DNA of 23,466 bases. Source: Colivivens sp964537205. GTDB lineage: Bacteria; Bacteroidota; Bacteroidia; Bacteroidales; Bacteroidaceae. Under the pieces are notes generated by a model. That model searched no databases and was not told the origin of the DNA. It saw nothing but the letters and a program-made list of their open reading frames with translations. Positions 16,201-23,466 of the stretch are shown here, in pieces; the stretch's first letter is position 1; every line of letters starts with the position of its first letter. The stretch covers positions 1-23,466 of the forward strand of contig CAZHZH010000044.1 of the NCBI GenBank assembly GCA_964537205.1, written 5' to 3'. The position numbers and the translations under genes were made by a program.

Positions 16201-18840
16201 GTCGCGTCTTGTCCGCGCAGTATGACAAGCTTGCCTGCAAGGTTCTTAATCCCAAATAGCGGAATCGGTTTGAACGTGACGCAAAACATAAAGTCGTTTG
16301 AATGGAACGACCGGACGTGGGATGAACTTATGCGGTTCTCATACACACGCTTCTTGTTTGGACGACCAATGCTGATGAAGTCCGCACGCGCTAATGGCGT
16401 TGCGTCGATGGAAAGACTTGTTGTCGGGGATACAGAGTATTCATCTGTCGAAACATCTCTTACTGGAAGAATCTCTGGCTTGAACCTTGCGGTACAGATT
16501 GCGGACTCAGGCGAGAAGAATGAGAGTAAGAAATACATTAGGGGCAACTTTGCAGAGACTGCGTTCTTCTATCCGCACCTGACTACAGATGAAGCGGGTG
16601 ATGTGCATATAAGCTTCACGTTGCCTGAGAGCCTCACAAAGTGGAGGTTGCAGGGAATAGTTCATACAAAGGACATCAAGTACGCTAAGTTTGACACCAC
16701 TTGCGTCGCACAGAAAATGCTCATGATTCAGCCTAACATGCCGCGGTTTGTACGCGAGGGCGACAAAGTTAGCGTCGTGTCGAGAGTGATAAACCAAAGT
16801 GAGGCTGATATTACTGCCGATGTGAGGATGGTGCTTGTCGATCCTGAGACAAACCACATCGTGTTTAAGGATAACAAGCATGTCGGTGTCGCTTCGGGAA
16901 AGACCGAACCTGTGGAATTCTACTTCGAGGTGGCCGACAAATACCCGTTGCTCGTATGCGAGATTACAGTCGAGGCTGGTGAGTACTCTGATGGAGAGCG
17001 CAACTACCTGCCTGTCCTCACGGCGAAGAAATACATCACGGAGACTACACCATTCTATATAGAGAACGGAAATCAGAAGAGTGTGGATCTTTCAACTCTG
17101 TTCAACGAAAACAGCAAGACTGCAACTAAGAAGAGTATGACGCTTGAGTATACTTCCACGCCTGCATGGACCGTTATAGAAGCTCTTGAGGGTATCAAGG
17201 TGCCTGAGAACAACGACGCGATCAGTTTTGCGGCTTCACTCTATGCAAATACAGCCGCAAGCCGTCTGGCTCAGAATGTTCCTGGGCTTAAAGTCGCTTT
17301 GGCGTCATCGCAACACATCACGACTGATTCGGAAAGTGTCAATTCAGAATTGGCTGCCGATGAAGAATTGAAGGATATCGTACTGCATGAATCTCCATGG
17401 CTGCGTGACGCCATGAAAGAGTCGAACCAACGCAGGAACTTGCTTGACCTGTTCAATGAGGAATTGATCGGACAGCGTACTGGCGTTGCGAAGAACAAAC
17501 TTAGCGAACTTCAAAATGGAGACGGCTCGTGGAGCTGGTTCGACGGCATGAAGGGCAGTTACTATATCACTCTTGCCGTATGCGAGAACCTCGCCATGCT
17601 CAACTCAAGTGATAATGAAGTGAAGCGAATGCTTGAAAAGGGTATGACTTTCGTCGACAATGAGGAATATCGCAGTTACATGGAGTCAAAGAAGAAAATC
17701 AAGGTTCCAAACGTGACTAATGTGTACTATCTGTATGTAAGTTCGTTGATGCCGGATCGTAAGGTTGGCAAGGACGTTAGCGAAATGCGAGAGGCGTATC
17801 TGAAGCAATTGGAGAAAGAAGTCCGCAACCTGACTATCTACGGACGTGCCACTGCAGCATACGTGCTGCGTGTGTTCGGGCATACAAAGAAGGCGGATGA
17901 ATTCTTGCAGTCAGTCATTGAATACTCGGTAACCAAACCAGGTATGGGACGCTACTATGCCACTGATGCCGCATACTATTCATGGCGCGACTATCGCATC
18001 CCAACTCAGTTGGCGGCAATGAGGGCAATACGCCAATCTACGCTCACAGACAAGCAGTCGCTCATAGCCGATATGCAAATATGGCTCTTGCGACAGAAGC
18101 AAACTCAGATATGGGACAACCCGATGAATACCATTGGAGCCGTCAGCTTCCTGTTGGACAATTCTGACGGATTCTTCACTGGGTCGGTTCCCGCGTTCTC
18201 GATTGACGGAAAGCCTGTTGAGGCGGAACTTGACACTACAAAGTTCCTCGCAAAGCAGTTGGGCTATGTGAAGACCCACATTGACGATGCGATTGTATCA
18301 AGTGGAGTCAAGGAACTTCAAGTCGTTTCTACTTCCAAAGACTCGCAGGCTGCGGACGGCGAGGGCAGAATTGCTTGGGGGGCTGTGTACGCAAGCTATC
18401 TTGAAGATATGGATAACCTGAAGGATCAATCGTCTGGAGAACTTAAGATCACACGCCGTATTCTCGTTGGCGGAGAGACATTTGATCCAAAGAAGTCCAA
18501 ACTCTCTGTGGGCGACAAGGTGACTATAAGGCTGACGATAACCGCCGACAGGGATATGGACTTTGTACAGGTGCGCTCTCAACATCCTGCATGCTTTGAG
18601 CAGGTTAACCAACATTCCGGCTATCGTTGGATGGGTGGCAGAGGCGGATATGTGGCGATGCGCGATGCGTCGGTCGATGTGTTCTTTGACAAGTTCACCA
18701 AAGGAACGACGACATTCGACATCGACTATTATGTAACACGTGAGGGAACTTACCTTGCAGGAGTGGCCACCGTGCAATGTGCATATTCTCCTGAATACTC
18801 TGGTCATACTGGCAGCGAGAAAATAAACGTGTACAAATAA
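13225..18840 (+). CDS. Alpha-2-macroglobulin-family protein lacking the thioester motif
   Basis: Very large exported protein of the bacterial alpha-2-macroglobulin family, thought to trap or inhibit proteases in or outside the cell envelope. In order: a signal peptide ending near CRAQS (residues 22-26; Cys22 could make it a lipoprotein); an alpha-helical N-terminal region to about 300; the MG2-type macroglobulin domain with TDRAIYRPGQ at 503-512; further MG domains; an unusual segment SLTGRISGLNL at 1078-1088 in the bait-like region; the A2M domain starting with NFAETAFFYPHL at 1108; and a thioester-like helical domain after about 1310. The position aligning with the CxEQ thioester reads DAIS at 1331-1334, so no thioester can form. 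Typical bacterial thioester forms sit beside pbpC; none is here. 1871 residues, intact, monocistronic with promoter and terminator of its own. Confidence 0.92.
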   Translation: MKKIVKFLLTICTLCVVGGTSCRAQSYDTMWKDVEKDVNSDLPRQVVKDAMRIYDKAVKERNFPQMMKAWISVAEAKCDIDADSFDIKNFPEIKCKTPVETAIYNAVLGSAYGVMRNASTKDYDADGQKDFTAISEDYFDKALADKEALAKEKSNDYLPLVTLGDDSRLYGNDMLSVMARYVAEQTTRDDEFKVKLFNEMADLYKLQGNREAWTLTTLNSLQYQRERMSQKEYANAIKQLLDQSEELEAGADVAMRYADLLDDGESSHDEELAFVRWAQKQFPKSGLLNFFKMREASLMQSSCSVSLPDFVYPNLEFNVKVEYKNTTGANVEVRKYAGEDRNHQLRTDGKLVVSHSLTLATDSLCRARMAQNMPYKGTFTDKLTLPVGHYVVVLKNGGETSTSELYVTSLQVLLAPQLKNPCCFMVVDKMTGKPVSGATLHFFDRKDNETKFTTNDEGMCIVTNSYHVMCASLGEDDVTPKATYYVYIPGGVIDYKHVVNLYTDRAIYRPGQTLHAAGILFDYLGKDEFRVRANAKVSLSLLDVNRDNAGDVTVETNEWGSFNADFTLPKDRMSGSFLLIADADSAKTSLNVLVEEYKRPTFEVSAAPVDSGKEISIGDTVDIKITAKSFSGVPVQGGMAKYTVSYGRFRFGNYFSKYECEPVDSGAVSLDDDGCAIIKVSTMPAKEYESAFDAEDDKVRVAYFDVSVDVTDLAGETQATDYGLRVSNYGFGLSILHNKWIDKSKADDMVIVDAVNVYDEKLQVDGTYAVLNTNNDTVYTGRFTTGRPVFIPSVPMGDYTFVFKATDGKGHNITTRSFVTLYDSQEAIDIRTKIRGADTAFDKPFEYRINNTFSEDQPGEILFSPSDDNVYLFYCLMTKDKVVERKILNVGRHLYRIKVDYKKEYGNAVQLSLAYVKNGKTFTGMYIFTYKQPERKLKLTWKTFRDKLAPGQNEEWILTVKDKDDKTVNAAEVMATMYDASLDQLGWQNWYFVASCPRSMTSLPARFLIPNSGIGLNVTQNIKSFEWNDRTWDELMRFSYTRFLFGRPMLMKSARANGVASMERLVVGDTEYSSVETSLTGRISGLNLAVQIADSGEKNESKKYIRGNFAETAFFYPHLTTDEAGDVHISFTLPESLTKWRLQGIVHTKDIKYAKFDTTCVAQKMLMIQPNMPRFVREGDKVSVVSRVINQSEADITADVRMVLVDPETNHIVFKDNKHVGVASGKTEPVEFYFEVADKYPLLVCEITVEAGEYSDGERNYLPVLTAKKYITETTPFYIENGNQKSVDLSTLFNENSKTATKKSMTLEYTSTPAWTVIEALEGIKVPENNDAISFAASLYANTAASRLAQNVPGLKVALASSQHITTDSESVNSELAADEELKDIVLHESPWLRDAMKESNQRRNLLDLFNEELIGQRTGVAKNKLSELQNGDGSWSWFDGMKGSYYITLAVCENLAMLNSSDNEVKRMLEKGMTFVDNEEYRSYMESKKKIKVPNVTNVYYLYVSSLMPDRKVGKDVSEMREAYLKQLEKEVRNLTIYGRATAAYVLRVFGHTKKADEFLQSVIEYSVTKPGMGRYYATDAAYYSWRDYRIPTQLAAMRAIRQSTLTDKQSLIADMQIWLLRQKQTQIWDNPMNTIGAVSFLLDNSDGFFTGSVPAFSIDGKPVEAELDTTKFLAKQLGYVKTHIDDAIVSSGVKELQVVSTSKDSQAADGEGRIAWGAVYASYLEDMDNLKDQSSGELKITRRILVGGETFDPKKSKLSVGDKVTIRLTITADRDMDFVQVRSQHPACFEQVNQHSGYRWMGGRGGYVAMRDASVDVFFDKFTKGTTTFDIDYYVTREGTYLAGVATVQCAYSPEYSGHTGSEKINVYK

Positions 18841-18866
18841 TCAGGAGCTGATCAACTAACCCAATT

Positions 18867-18911
18867 AAAGCCGTTGTGTGCAATTTCGTAAAACTGCAAC
18901 ACAACGGCTTT
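18867..18911 (+). terminator. Strong hairpin terminator after the alpha-2-macroglobulin gene
   Basis: AAAGCCGTTGTGT at 18867-18879 is the exact inverted complement of ACACAACGGCTTT at 18899-18911, a 13-bp perfect stem with a 19-base loop, 26 bases past the stop codon. The A-run before and T-run after make it work in either direction, although the next gene on the right is also forward. Confidence 0.85.
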
Positions 18912-19030
18912 ATTCGTACTTTGCAATTATAGAATTCACAAGTTTTGAAGTATGTGTGCAAAAATGAGGTTAATCGATTGCACATACATAAAAATCTTGT
19001 GAAAAATGAAAAAATAACATCCTATTGTTG

Positions 19031-19061
19031 TTGATGGTTCGAAATAGATAAATTAATTTTG
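19031..19061 (+). promoter_or_regulatory. Bacteroidetes-type promoter for the acyl-CoA synthetase gene
   Basis: TTG at 19031-19033, 20 bases, then TAATTTTG at 19054-19061. The TTG within the -7 box is also the upstream end of the open frame, which shows that the true start must lie downstream, at the ATG at 19083. The predicted leader is only about 15 bases. Confidence 0.7.
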
Positions 19062-19082
19062 CATCATAAAACAAGTATAGGT

Positions 19083-20780
19083 ATGATCGAACATTTTTTG
19101 AAGAAGACAGAATTCTCGAGTATGGAGGACTTTGAACAGAACTTGGAGTTCATTGTTCCTGAGAATTTCAATTTTGCTTATGATGTAATGGACCGTTGGG
19201 CTAAGGAAGAACCCGACAAGCTCGCTTTGTTGTGGACTAACGACAAGGGTGAAGAGAGAAGGTTCACGTTCGGTGACATGAAGCGCATGAGCGACAATAT
19301 CGCCTCGTATCTTCTTGCCTTGGGCATCAGAAAAGACGACATGGTGATGTGCATACTCAAACGCAGGTACCAGTTCTGGCCACTTATACTTGCGTTGCAC
19401 AAGATCGGTGCTGTCGTGATTCCGGCTACTTACTTGCTTACCGACAAAGACATAATATACAGGTGTGAACAAGCCGACATTAAGGCGATCGTGGCATGCG
19501 GCGACGAGGATATATTGAAACACATAGACTCCGCTTTTCCTGCTTGTCCTACTGTGCAAATGAGAATAAGTATAGGTCCGGTAGTCCCTGAGGGGTGGGT
19601 GGCACTGACCGAGGATGACATTCATAAGGGGTTCGGTAGCACTGATCCTGCCGTCAAGGAACTTCGCCACCTTCACTATGGAGGTAGGAAGAACCACATG
19701 ATAATGTACTTCACCAGTGGTACAAGCGGCGAGCCAAAGATGGTTATCCATGACTACACGTATGCGTTGGGACATCTCGCCACTGCCGCCTTCTGGCACA
19801 ACCTGACTCCCGACAGTTTGCATCTGACTGTCTCTGACACAGGTTGGGGCAAGGCCGTATGGGGCAAACTCTACGGGCAATGGATTGTAGGCGCGGCTGT
19901 ATTCGTATATGACCACGACATGTTCCGTCCTGCCGACTTGCTTGGAATGGTGGCGAAATATCATGTCACTTCGTTCTGTGCGCCGCCGACTATATACAGG
20001 TATCTTGTACGTGAGAATCTGGCTGCGTTCGACCTTTCGGCGTTGAAGTATGTGACTACCGCTGGTGAGGCGTTGAATCCGTCGGTTTCCGACAAGTTCT
20101 TCAATATTACTGGCTTGCGCATTCGTGAAGGCTTCGGACAAACTGAAACCACTTGTACGCTGGGTACGTACAAATGGATGAAAGTCAAACCCGGCAGCAT
20201 GGGTAAACCTAACCCTCAGTACGATATACACTTGATGGTCGATGGTAAGGAGGTCGGTGCCAACGAGGTTGGCGAGATTGTCGTGCGTACGGCGGAGAAG
20301 GTGCCTCTCGGACTGTTCAATGAGTACTATCGCAATCCGGAGCTGACTAAGGAGGTTTGGCACGACGGCTATTACCATACAGGCGATCTCGCTACACGTG
20401 ATGAGGATGGTTACTTCTTCTATGTTGGCAGATACGACGACGTGATAAAGAGTTCTGGCTATAGGATTGGTCCGTTTGAGGTTGAGAGCGCCTTGATGAC
20501 ACATCCTGCGGTTCTTGAGTGCGCTGTGACCGCTGTGCCTGATGAGCAACGCGGACAGGCGGTGAAAGCCACTGTGGTTCTCGCTCCAGGATATGAGCAC
20601 ATGAAGGAAAAACGAGGCTTCGTTCACGAGTTGAGGGAACATGTGAAGACTGTCACTGCGGCTTACAAGGCTCCGCGAATCATTGAGTTCGTGGATGAAT
20701 TGCCAAAGACCATCAGCGGTAAGATCCGGCGTGTGGAAATACGCGAGGAAGAACAACCAAAAGCTGATAAGAAGAAATGA
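19083..20780 (+). CDS. AMP-forming acyl-CoA synthetase (ANL superfamily)
   Basis: Cytoplasmic adenylating enzyme that activates a short- or medium-chain carboxylate with ATP and joins it to CoA. Seen, from the ATG at 19083: the P-loop TSGTSGEPK at 211-219; LTVSDTGWGKAVWGKLYGQW, typical of the acetyl/medium-chain acyl-CoA synthetase branch; TTAGEALNP; GFGQTETT; the hinge and A8 region YHTGDLATRDEDGY then GRYDDVIKSSGYRIGP; and catalytic Lys547 in ISGKIRR. All core ANL motifs are present in 565 residues. The substrate cannot be fixed from sequence; the branch suggests medium-chain or aromatic acids rather than acetate alone. It is monocistronic, with a promoter overlapping the upstream open frame and a terminator just after. 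In many Bacteroidetes such genes are paired with an XRE-cupin regulator; none is present here. Confidence 0.9.
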   Translation: MIEHFLKKTEFSSMEDFEQNLEFIVPENFNFAYDVMDRWAKEEPDKLALLWTNDKGEERRFTFGDMKRMSDNIASYLLALGIRKDDMVMCILKRRYQFWPLILALHKIGAVVIPATYLLTDKDIIYRCEQADIKAIVACGDEDILKHIDSAFPACPTVQMRISIGPVVPEGWVALTEDDIHKGFGSTDPAVKELRHLHYGGRKNHMIMYFTSGTSGEPKMVIHDYTYALGHLATAAFWHNLTPDSLHLTVSDTGWGKAVWGKLYGQWIVGAAVFVYDHDMFRPADLLGMVAKYHVTSFCAPPTIYRYLVRENLAAFDLSALKYVTTAGEALNPSVSDKFFNITGLRIREGFGQTETTCTLGTYKWMKVKPGSMGKPNPQYDIHLMVDGKEVGANEVGEIVVRTAEKVPLGLFNEYYRNPELTKEVWHDGYYHTGDLATRDEDGYFFYVGRYDDVIKSSGYRIGPFEVESALMTHPAVLECAVTAVPDEQRGQAVKATVVLAPGYEHMKEKRGFVHELREHVKTVTAAYKAPRIIEFVDELPKTISGKIRRVEIREEEQPKADKKK

Positions 20781-20801
20781 TATGCCAGTTCAGATAAAAA
20801 T

Positions 20802-20836
20802 AAAGTAATCGGAAGCTACTACTTTCGATTATTTTG
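20802..20836 (+). terminator. Intrinsic terminator after the acyl-CoA synthetase gene
   Basis: TAATCGGAAG at 20806-20815 pairs with CTTTCGATTA at 20822-20831 (one G-U pair) around a six-base loop, extended by AAA at 20802-20804 against TTT at 20833-20835, and runs into a short T tract. It lies immediately before the -7 box of the next gene. Confidence 0.75.
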
Positions 20837-20838
20837 TT

Positions 20839-20846
20839 TATCTTTG
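20839..20846 (+). promoter_or_regulatory. -7 box for the GH43 gene
   Basis: TATCTTTG is a perfect TAnnTTTG match 42 bases before the ATG at 20881. No TTTG lies 19-21 bases upstream, because that region is the terminator hairpin loop, so activity may be low or depend on an activator. Confidence 0.55.
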
Positions 20847-20880
20847 CATGGTGATACTCTACCAATAACCTAAGGATTCT

Positions 20881-23070
20881 ATGAATAGATTGTTTTTTGT
20901 CATTATTATGTTGGTATGCACAAGCTTGTCTGTCAGTGCGATTGACACCGACAAGGACAGCTTGATTGAGATGAAGGCGTCGGAACTCGGAAAATTATAC
21001 AAGTCAGTAGCCTATCAGAGGGTCAGTGTGCACGACCCTTCGATTGTGAAGGGAGGCAGCAACTACTTTATATTCGGGTCACACCGTGCGGCTGCGAAGA
21101 CAAGCGACTTGCAAAACTGGTCGTATTTGACTTGGTATTATGGCGTACCTACCGCCAATGGCTCGGTAACAAGTACCGAAAGCTATGAGGGGGTTTTCAA
21201 TACCAACCAGACTAAGAAGGTGAAGATCCTGCAAGGCACAGACACAGTTGAGGTCGATTTTGGCAATTTCGACGCTGAGGCATGGCGGTATACGGAGGCC
21301 AACGCTTCGCTTGGTGGCAACCAGTGGGCACCCGACATTTTGTGGAATCCGTATTTAAAGCGTTGGTGCCTTTACATGAGTCTGAATGGTGATGACTGGC
21401 GTTCTTCCATTGTCCTGCTTACGTCAACCGCAATCACCGGCCCGTATGTCTATCAGGGACCTGTCGTGTTCTCTGGCTTCCATTGGAACAGTACAGATTA
21501 CAAGAAAACCGATTTGGAACTGGCTATCGGAACTCAGTCGTCGCTGCCGTCAAGATACGATTTGGGCAGGAGCTGGGGCAATAGATGGCCAAATTGCATA
21601 GATCCGTGCGTGTTCTTCGACGAGGATGGTGAACTGTGGATGAGCTACGGATCTTGGTCGGGCGGCATCTTCATCTTGAAGCTCGACAAGACTACAGGAT
21701 TGCGTGACTACACATGCTCTTACCCAAATATTAACGGTTCGACAAACGCTGTGACAAGTGATCCCTACTTCGGAAAGAAGATCGCAGGTGGATATTATGT
21801 GTCGGGTGAGGCATCATACATACAACACATAGGTGACTATTATTATCTCTTCGTTACCAATGGTGGATTGACAGCTAATGGCGGTTATGAAATGCACTAC
21901 TTCCGGTCTGCAACGCCTGATGGAGAATATTTGGATGCAAGTGGCACTAACGCCCGCTATACAAGCTATCAAATGAACTATGGACCTAATGCGGCGACAA
22001 CCCGTGGAATGAAAATCCTTGGTTCGTATCAGTGGGAGAACATGTCGTTGTGCGAATTGAGCCAGGGTCACAACTCTGTGCTTCTCGACACCGACGGACG
22101 TGCTTACTTGGTCTATCACACTCGCTTCAATGGAGGAGATGAGGGTCATGCCGTGCGTGTGCACCAATTGTTTTTGAACAACAAGGGGTGGCTTGTGGCC
22201 GCTCCGTTCGAGTTTAATGGCATCAACGGCACATACGCGGGTTACAAGCAGGCGGACATTGACTCTACGGAGATTTGTACCACTAACGATATTGTCGGAA
22301 CATATCGGGTTATTATTCATCCGTACAAAGTGGACTACGAGAATTTAGCGTATTCTTCTCCTTCTACCATTGTATTGCGAAAGAGTGGAATAATAACAGG
22401 TGACTATACAGGAAGGTGGACACGGCAAGCTGGTACGTCGTACATCACACTACGTGTTCGTCCAAAAGGCGGTACTTCCGCATACACTGAGTACTATGGT
22501 GTCATACTCCCACAAGTAGTGTCACGAACCAACATGCCTTCGGTCTGCTTCACCGCCATATCAAGTGCCGGAGTGAGCCTTTGGGGGTGCAATGTAGACG
22601 GCAACTACGCGGTCGATTTGACTCACTCAAACTTTACAATGCCAGTTACGGCGCGCCAGACAATAAAGGCGGATATCGACTTGACCCAGAACACAGCCTA
22701 TTGGGGCAGTACTATCAGTTGGAAATCCTCGCATCCTGAACTTCTGTCCGACGAGGGCAAGCTGCAGGTGCCTTATTACGCCGACGGAGACTCTATCACA
22801 TTGGTCGGATTGACATACACAATACAAAAGGATAATTACGCATACAGTTTCACTCGCAATGTCAGGGTCAAGACATACAAGTCGCTACTGCGCCAGAAGG
22901 AGGATGTCAATGGCGACGGGAATGTGGATACTCAGGACGTGCTTGATGTGTATGAGTACATGAGGGATACTTCCACCAGTACGGAATCGCCTGTACAGGA
23001 TGTCAATGGCGACGGAAATGTAGACACGCAAGATGTTCTTGAAATCTATGAGTACATAACCAACCATTGA
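20881..23070 (+). CDS. Secreted GH43 arabinan-degrading enzyme with twin dockerin-like repeats
   Basis: Predicted extracellular or periplasmic glycoside hydrolase family 43 enzyme, most like endo-1,5-alpha-L-arabinanases. In order: a signal peptide cut near SVSA (residue 20); a five-blade propeller with the expected catalytic acids Asp52 (HDPSIV), Asp241 (IDPCVFFDEDG) and Glu310 (SGEASYI), plus WAPDILWNP and GHNSVLLDTDGRAYLVYHTR; a C-terminal beta-barrel of the GH43_C type (about 465-560); a short Ig-like region (about 580-665); and two copies of DVNGDGNVDTQDVL starting at residues 675 and 707. The repeats fit calcium-binding dockerin loops (ligands at 1, 3, 5, 9, 12). No type IX C-terminal domain is visible. 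No SusC/SusD pair adjoins it, so it is not in a typical polysaccharide utilisation locus here. Substrate assignment is inference from motifs. Confidence 0.88.
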   Translation: MNRLFFVIIMLVCTSLSVSAIDTDKDSLIEMKASELGKLYKSVAYQRVSVHDPSIVKGGSNYFIFGSHRAAAKTSDLQNWSYLTWYYGVPTANGSVTSTESYEGVFNTNQTKKVKILQGTDTVEVDFGNFDAEAWRYTEANASLGGNQWAPDILWNPYLKRWCLYMSLNGDDWRSSIVLLTSTAITGPYVYQGPVVFSGFHWNSTDYKKTDLELAIGTQSSLPSRYDLGRSWGNRWPNCIDPCVFFDEDGELWMSYGSWSGGIFILKLDKTTGLRDYTCSYPNINGSTNAVTSDPYFGKKIAGGYYVSGEASYIQHIGDYYYLFVTNGGLTANGGYEMHYFRSATPDGEYLDASGTNARYTSYQMNYGPNAATTRGMKILGSYQWENMSLCELSQGHNSVLLDTDGRAYLVYHTRFNGGDEGHAVRVHQLFLNNKGWLVAAPFEFNGINGTYAGYKQADIDSTEICTTNDIVGTYRVIIHPYKVDYENLAYSSPSTIVLRKSGIITGDYTGRWTRQAGTSYITLRVRPKGGTSAYTEYYGVILPQVVSRTNMPSVCFTAISSAGVSLWGCNVDGNYAVDLTHSNFTMPVTARQTIKADIDLTQNTAYWGSTISWKSSHPELLSDEGKLQVPYYADGDSITLVGLTYTIQKDNYAYSFTRNVRVKTYKSLLRQKEDVNGDGNVDTQDVLDVYEYMRDTSTSTESPVQDVNGDGNVDTQDVLEIYEYITNH
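22903..23043 (+). repeat. Two dockerin-like coding repeats
   Basis: Units at 22903 and 22999 encode the same 14 residues, DVNGDGNVDTQDVL, then similar helices (DVYEYM and EIYEYI). The first 17 bases are identical; after that, seven codons within the 14-residue core differ only at third positions. The spacing is 32 codons. Confidence 0.9.
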
Positions 23071-23232
23071 GACTGGGACATGTGAGGGTATAGGTGTTAA
23101 TGCATCTATTGGTGATGATAGCAACTCTGGATGTGCTAATTCCTCTTGACACCATGGTATATATATAATAAGGTGTATCACATGTATTCGAATTGTTTCA
23201 GTGGGGTTTTTGTAAAAAATACTCGAATGAAT
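23071..23232. other. Intergenic region without a recognised gene
   Basis: AT-rich sequence between the GH43 gene and the tRNA promoter. It has a TATATATA tract near 23158-23167 flanked by a loose ACACC/GGTGT inverted repeat, too weak to call a terminator. I see no reading frame or RNA that I can support. Confidence 0.5.
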
Positions 23233-23263
23233 TTTGCCATGTCTTCGGATTGTACTAATTTTG
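23233..23263 (+). promoter_or_regulatory. Canonical Bacteroidetes promoter ahead of tRNA-Ser
   Basis: TTTG at 23233-23236, exactly 19 bases, then TAATTTTG at 23256-23263: the best consensus match in the window. The predicted transcript starts near 23269, about 110 bases before the tRNA. Confidence 0.75.
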
Positions 23264-23379
23264 TATCCTGAATAATGGCACAGGTCAGATGAGCAGGGTC
23301 AAGCTCACCCAAAACTCGCAATGACGCAGTCCGTTATCAGTGTGGAGTGCAACAAACAAGAAGTATTGTCGACGCTAAA

Positions 23380-23466
23380 GGAAAGATGCTCGAGTGGCTG
23401 AAGAGGCACGCCTGGAAAGCGTGTAAACGCCCAAAGCGTTTCCGGGGTTCGAATCCCCGTCTTTCC
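23380..23466 (+). tRNA. tRNA-Ser(GGA)
   Basis: Complete 87-base cloverleaf. The acceptor arms GGAAAGA and TCTTTCC pair fully. The anticodon stem CACGC/GCGTG encloses the loop CTGGAAA with anticodon GGA (serine, UCC/UCU codons). A long class II variable arm AAACGC/GCGTTT is typical of tRNA-Ser, and the T arm is CGGGG-TTCGAAT-CCCCG. It ends on the last base of the window, so whether CCA is encoded cannot be seen; Bacteroidetes tRNA genes usually lack it. Confidence 0.97.

Noticed and set aside
19053..20756. 567-codon open frame antisense to the acyl-CoA synthetase
   Set aside because: It mirrors the synthetase gene almost end to end, lacks any recognisable domain or signal, and arises from codon bias. 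The forward frame has all ANL motifs.
1..23466. CRISPR arrays, insertion sequences, transposases, phage genes
   Set aside because: None seen: no regularly spaced repeats, no transposase or integrase motifs, and no paired terminal repeats.

Overview
This window looks like draft sequence from a Bacteroidales bacterium, most likely Prevotella or a close relative. The evidence is a type IX secretion protein (PorQ), a bacterial alpha-2-macroglobulin of the Bacteroidetes kind, an arabinanase ending in twin dockerin-like repeats, membrane TPR proteins with a C-terminal helix-turn-helix, and several promoters with the Bacteroidetes -7 box TAnnTTTG, four of them preceded by TTG/TTTG 19-20 bases upstream. 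A run of exactly 100 Ns (2064-2163) is a scaffold gap, so the assembly is a draft or metagenome bin.

Layout. (1) 1-1172: a GC-rich gene of unknown function with an internal duplication, possibly cut by the left edge. (2) 1401-3800: a clearly AT-richer pair, an O-antigen-ligase-like membrane protein with a C-terminal TPR region (interrupted by the N gap) and a cysteine-rich secreted protein. It reads as an accessory, possibly transferred, glycoconjugate module. (3) 3954-6213: a small six-helix membrane protein made of three repeats, converging with and overlapping by 8 bp a membrane-anchored TPR/HTH protein. (4) 6419-12901: a tightly packed forward operon of meaB, porQ, cmk, ispH, topB and a YgjP-like metallopeptidase. 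Four of its five junctions overlap and the fifth has 9 bp between genes. It mixes propionate/methylmalonyl metabolism, protein secretion, nucleotide and isoprenoid synthesis and DNA topology. (5) 13225-18840: a 1871-residue alpha-2-macroglobulin-family protein with its own promoter; its thioester motif is replaced. (6) 19083-20780: an AMP-forming acyl-CoA synthetase with its own promoter. (7) 20881-23070: a secreted GH43 arabinan-degrading enzyme with twin dockerin-like repeats. (8) 23380-23466: a complete tRNA-Ser(GGA) ending on the last base, downstream of a canonical promoter.

Functionally the right two thirds is core chromosome. The left 6 kb is accessory and holds the genes without clear function. 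The best candidates for something undescribed are the O-antigen-ligase/Cys-rich protein pair, the three-repeat membrane protein beside the TPR/HTH protein, and the duplicated unknown protein at the left edge. None of these amounts to a demonstrated new system from sequence alone.
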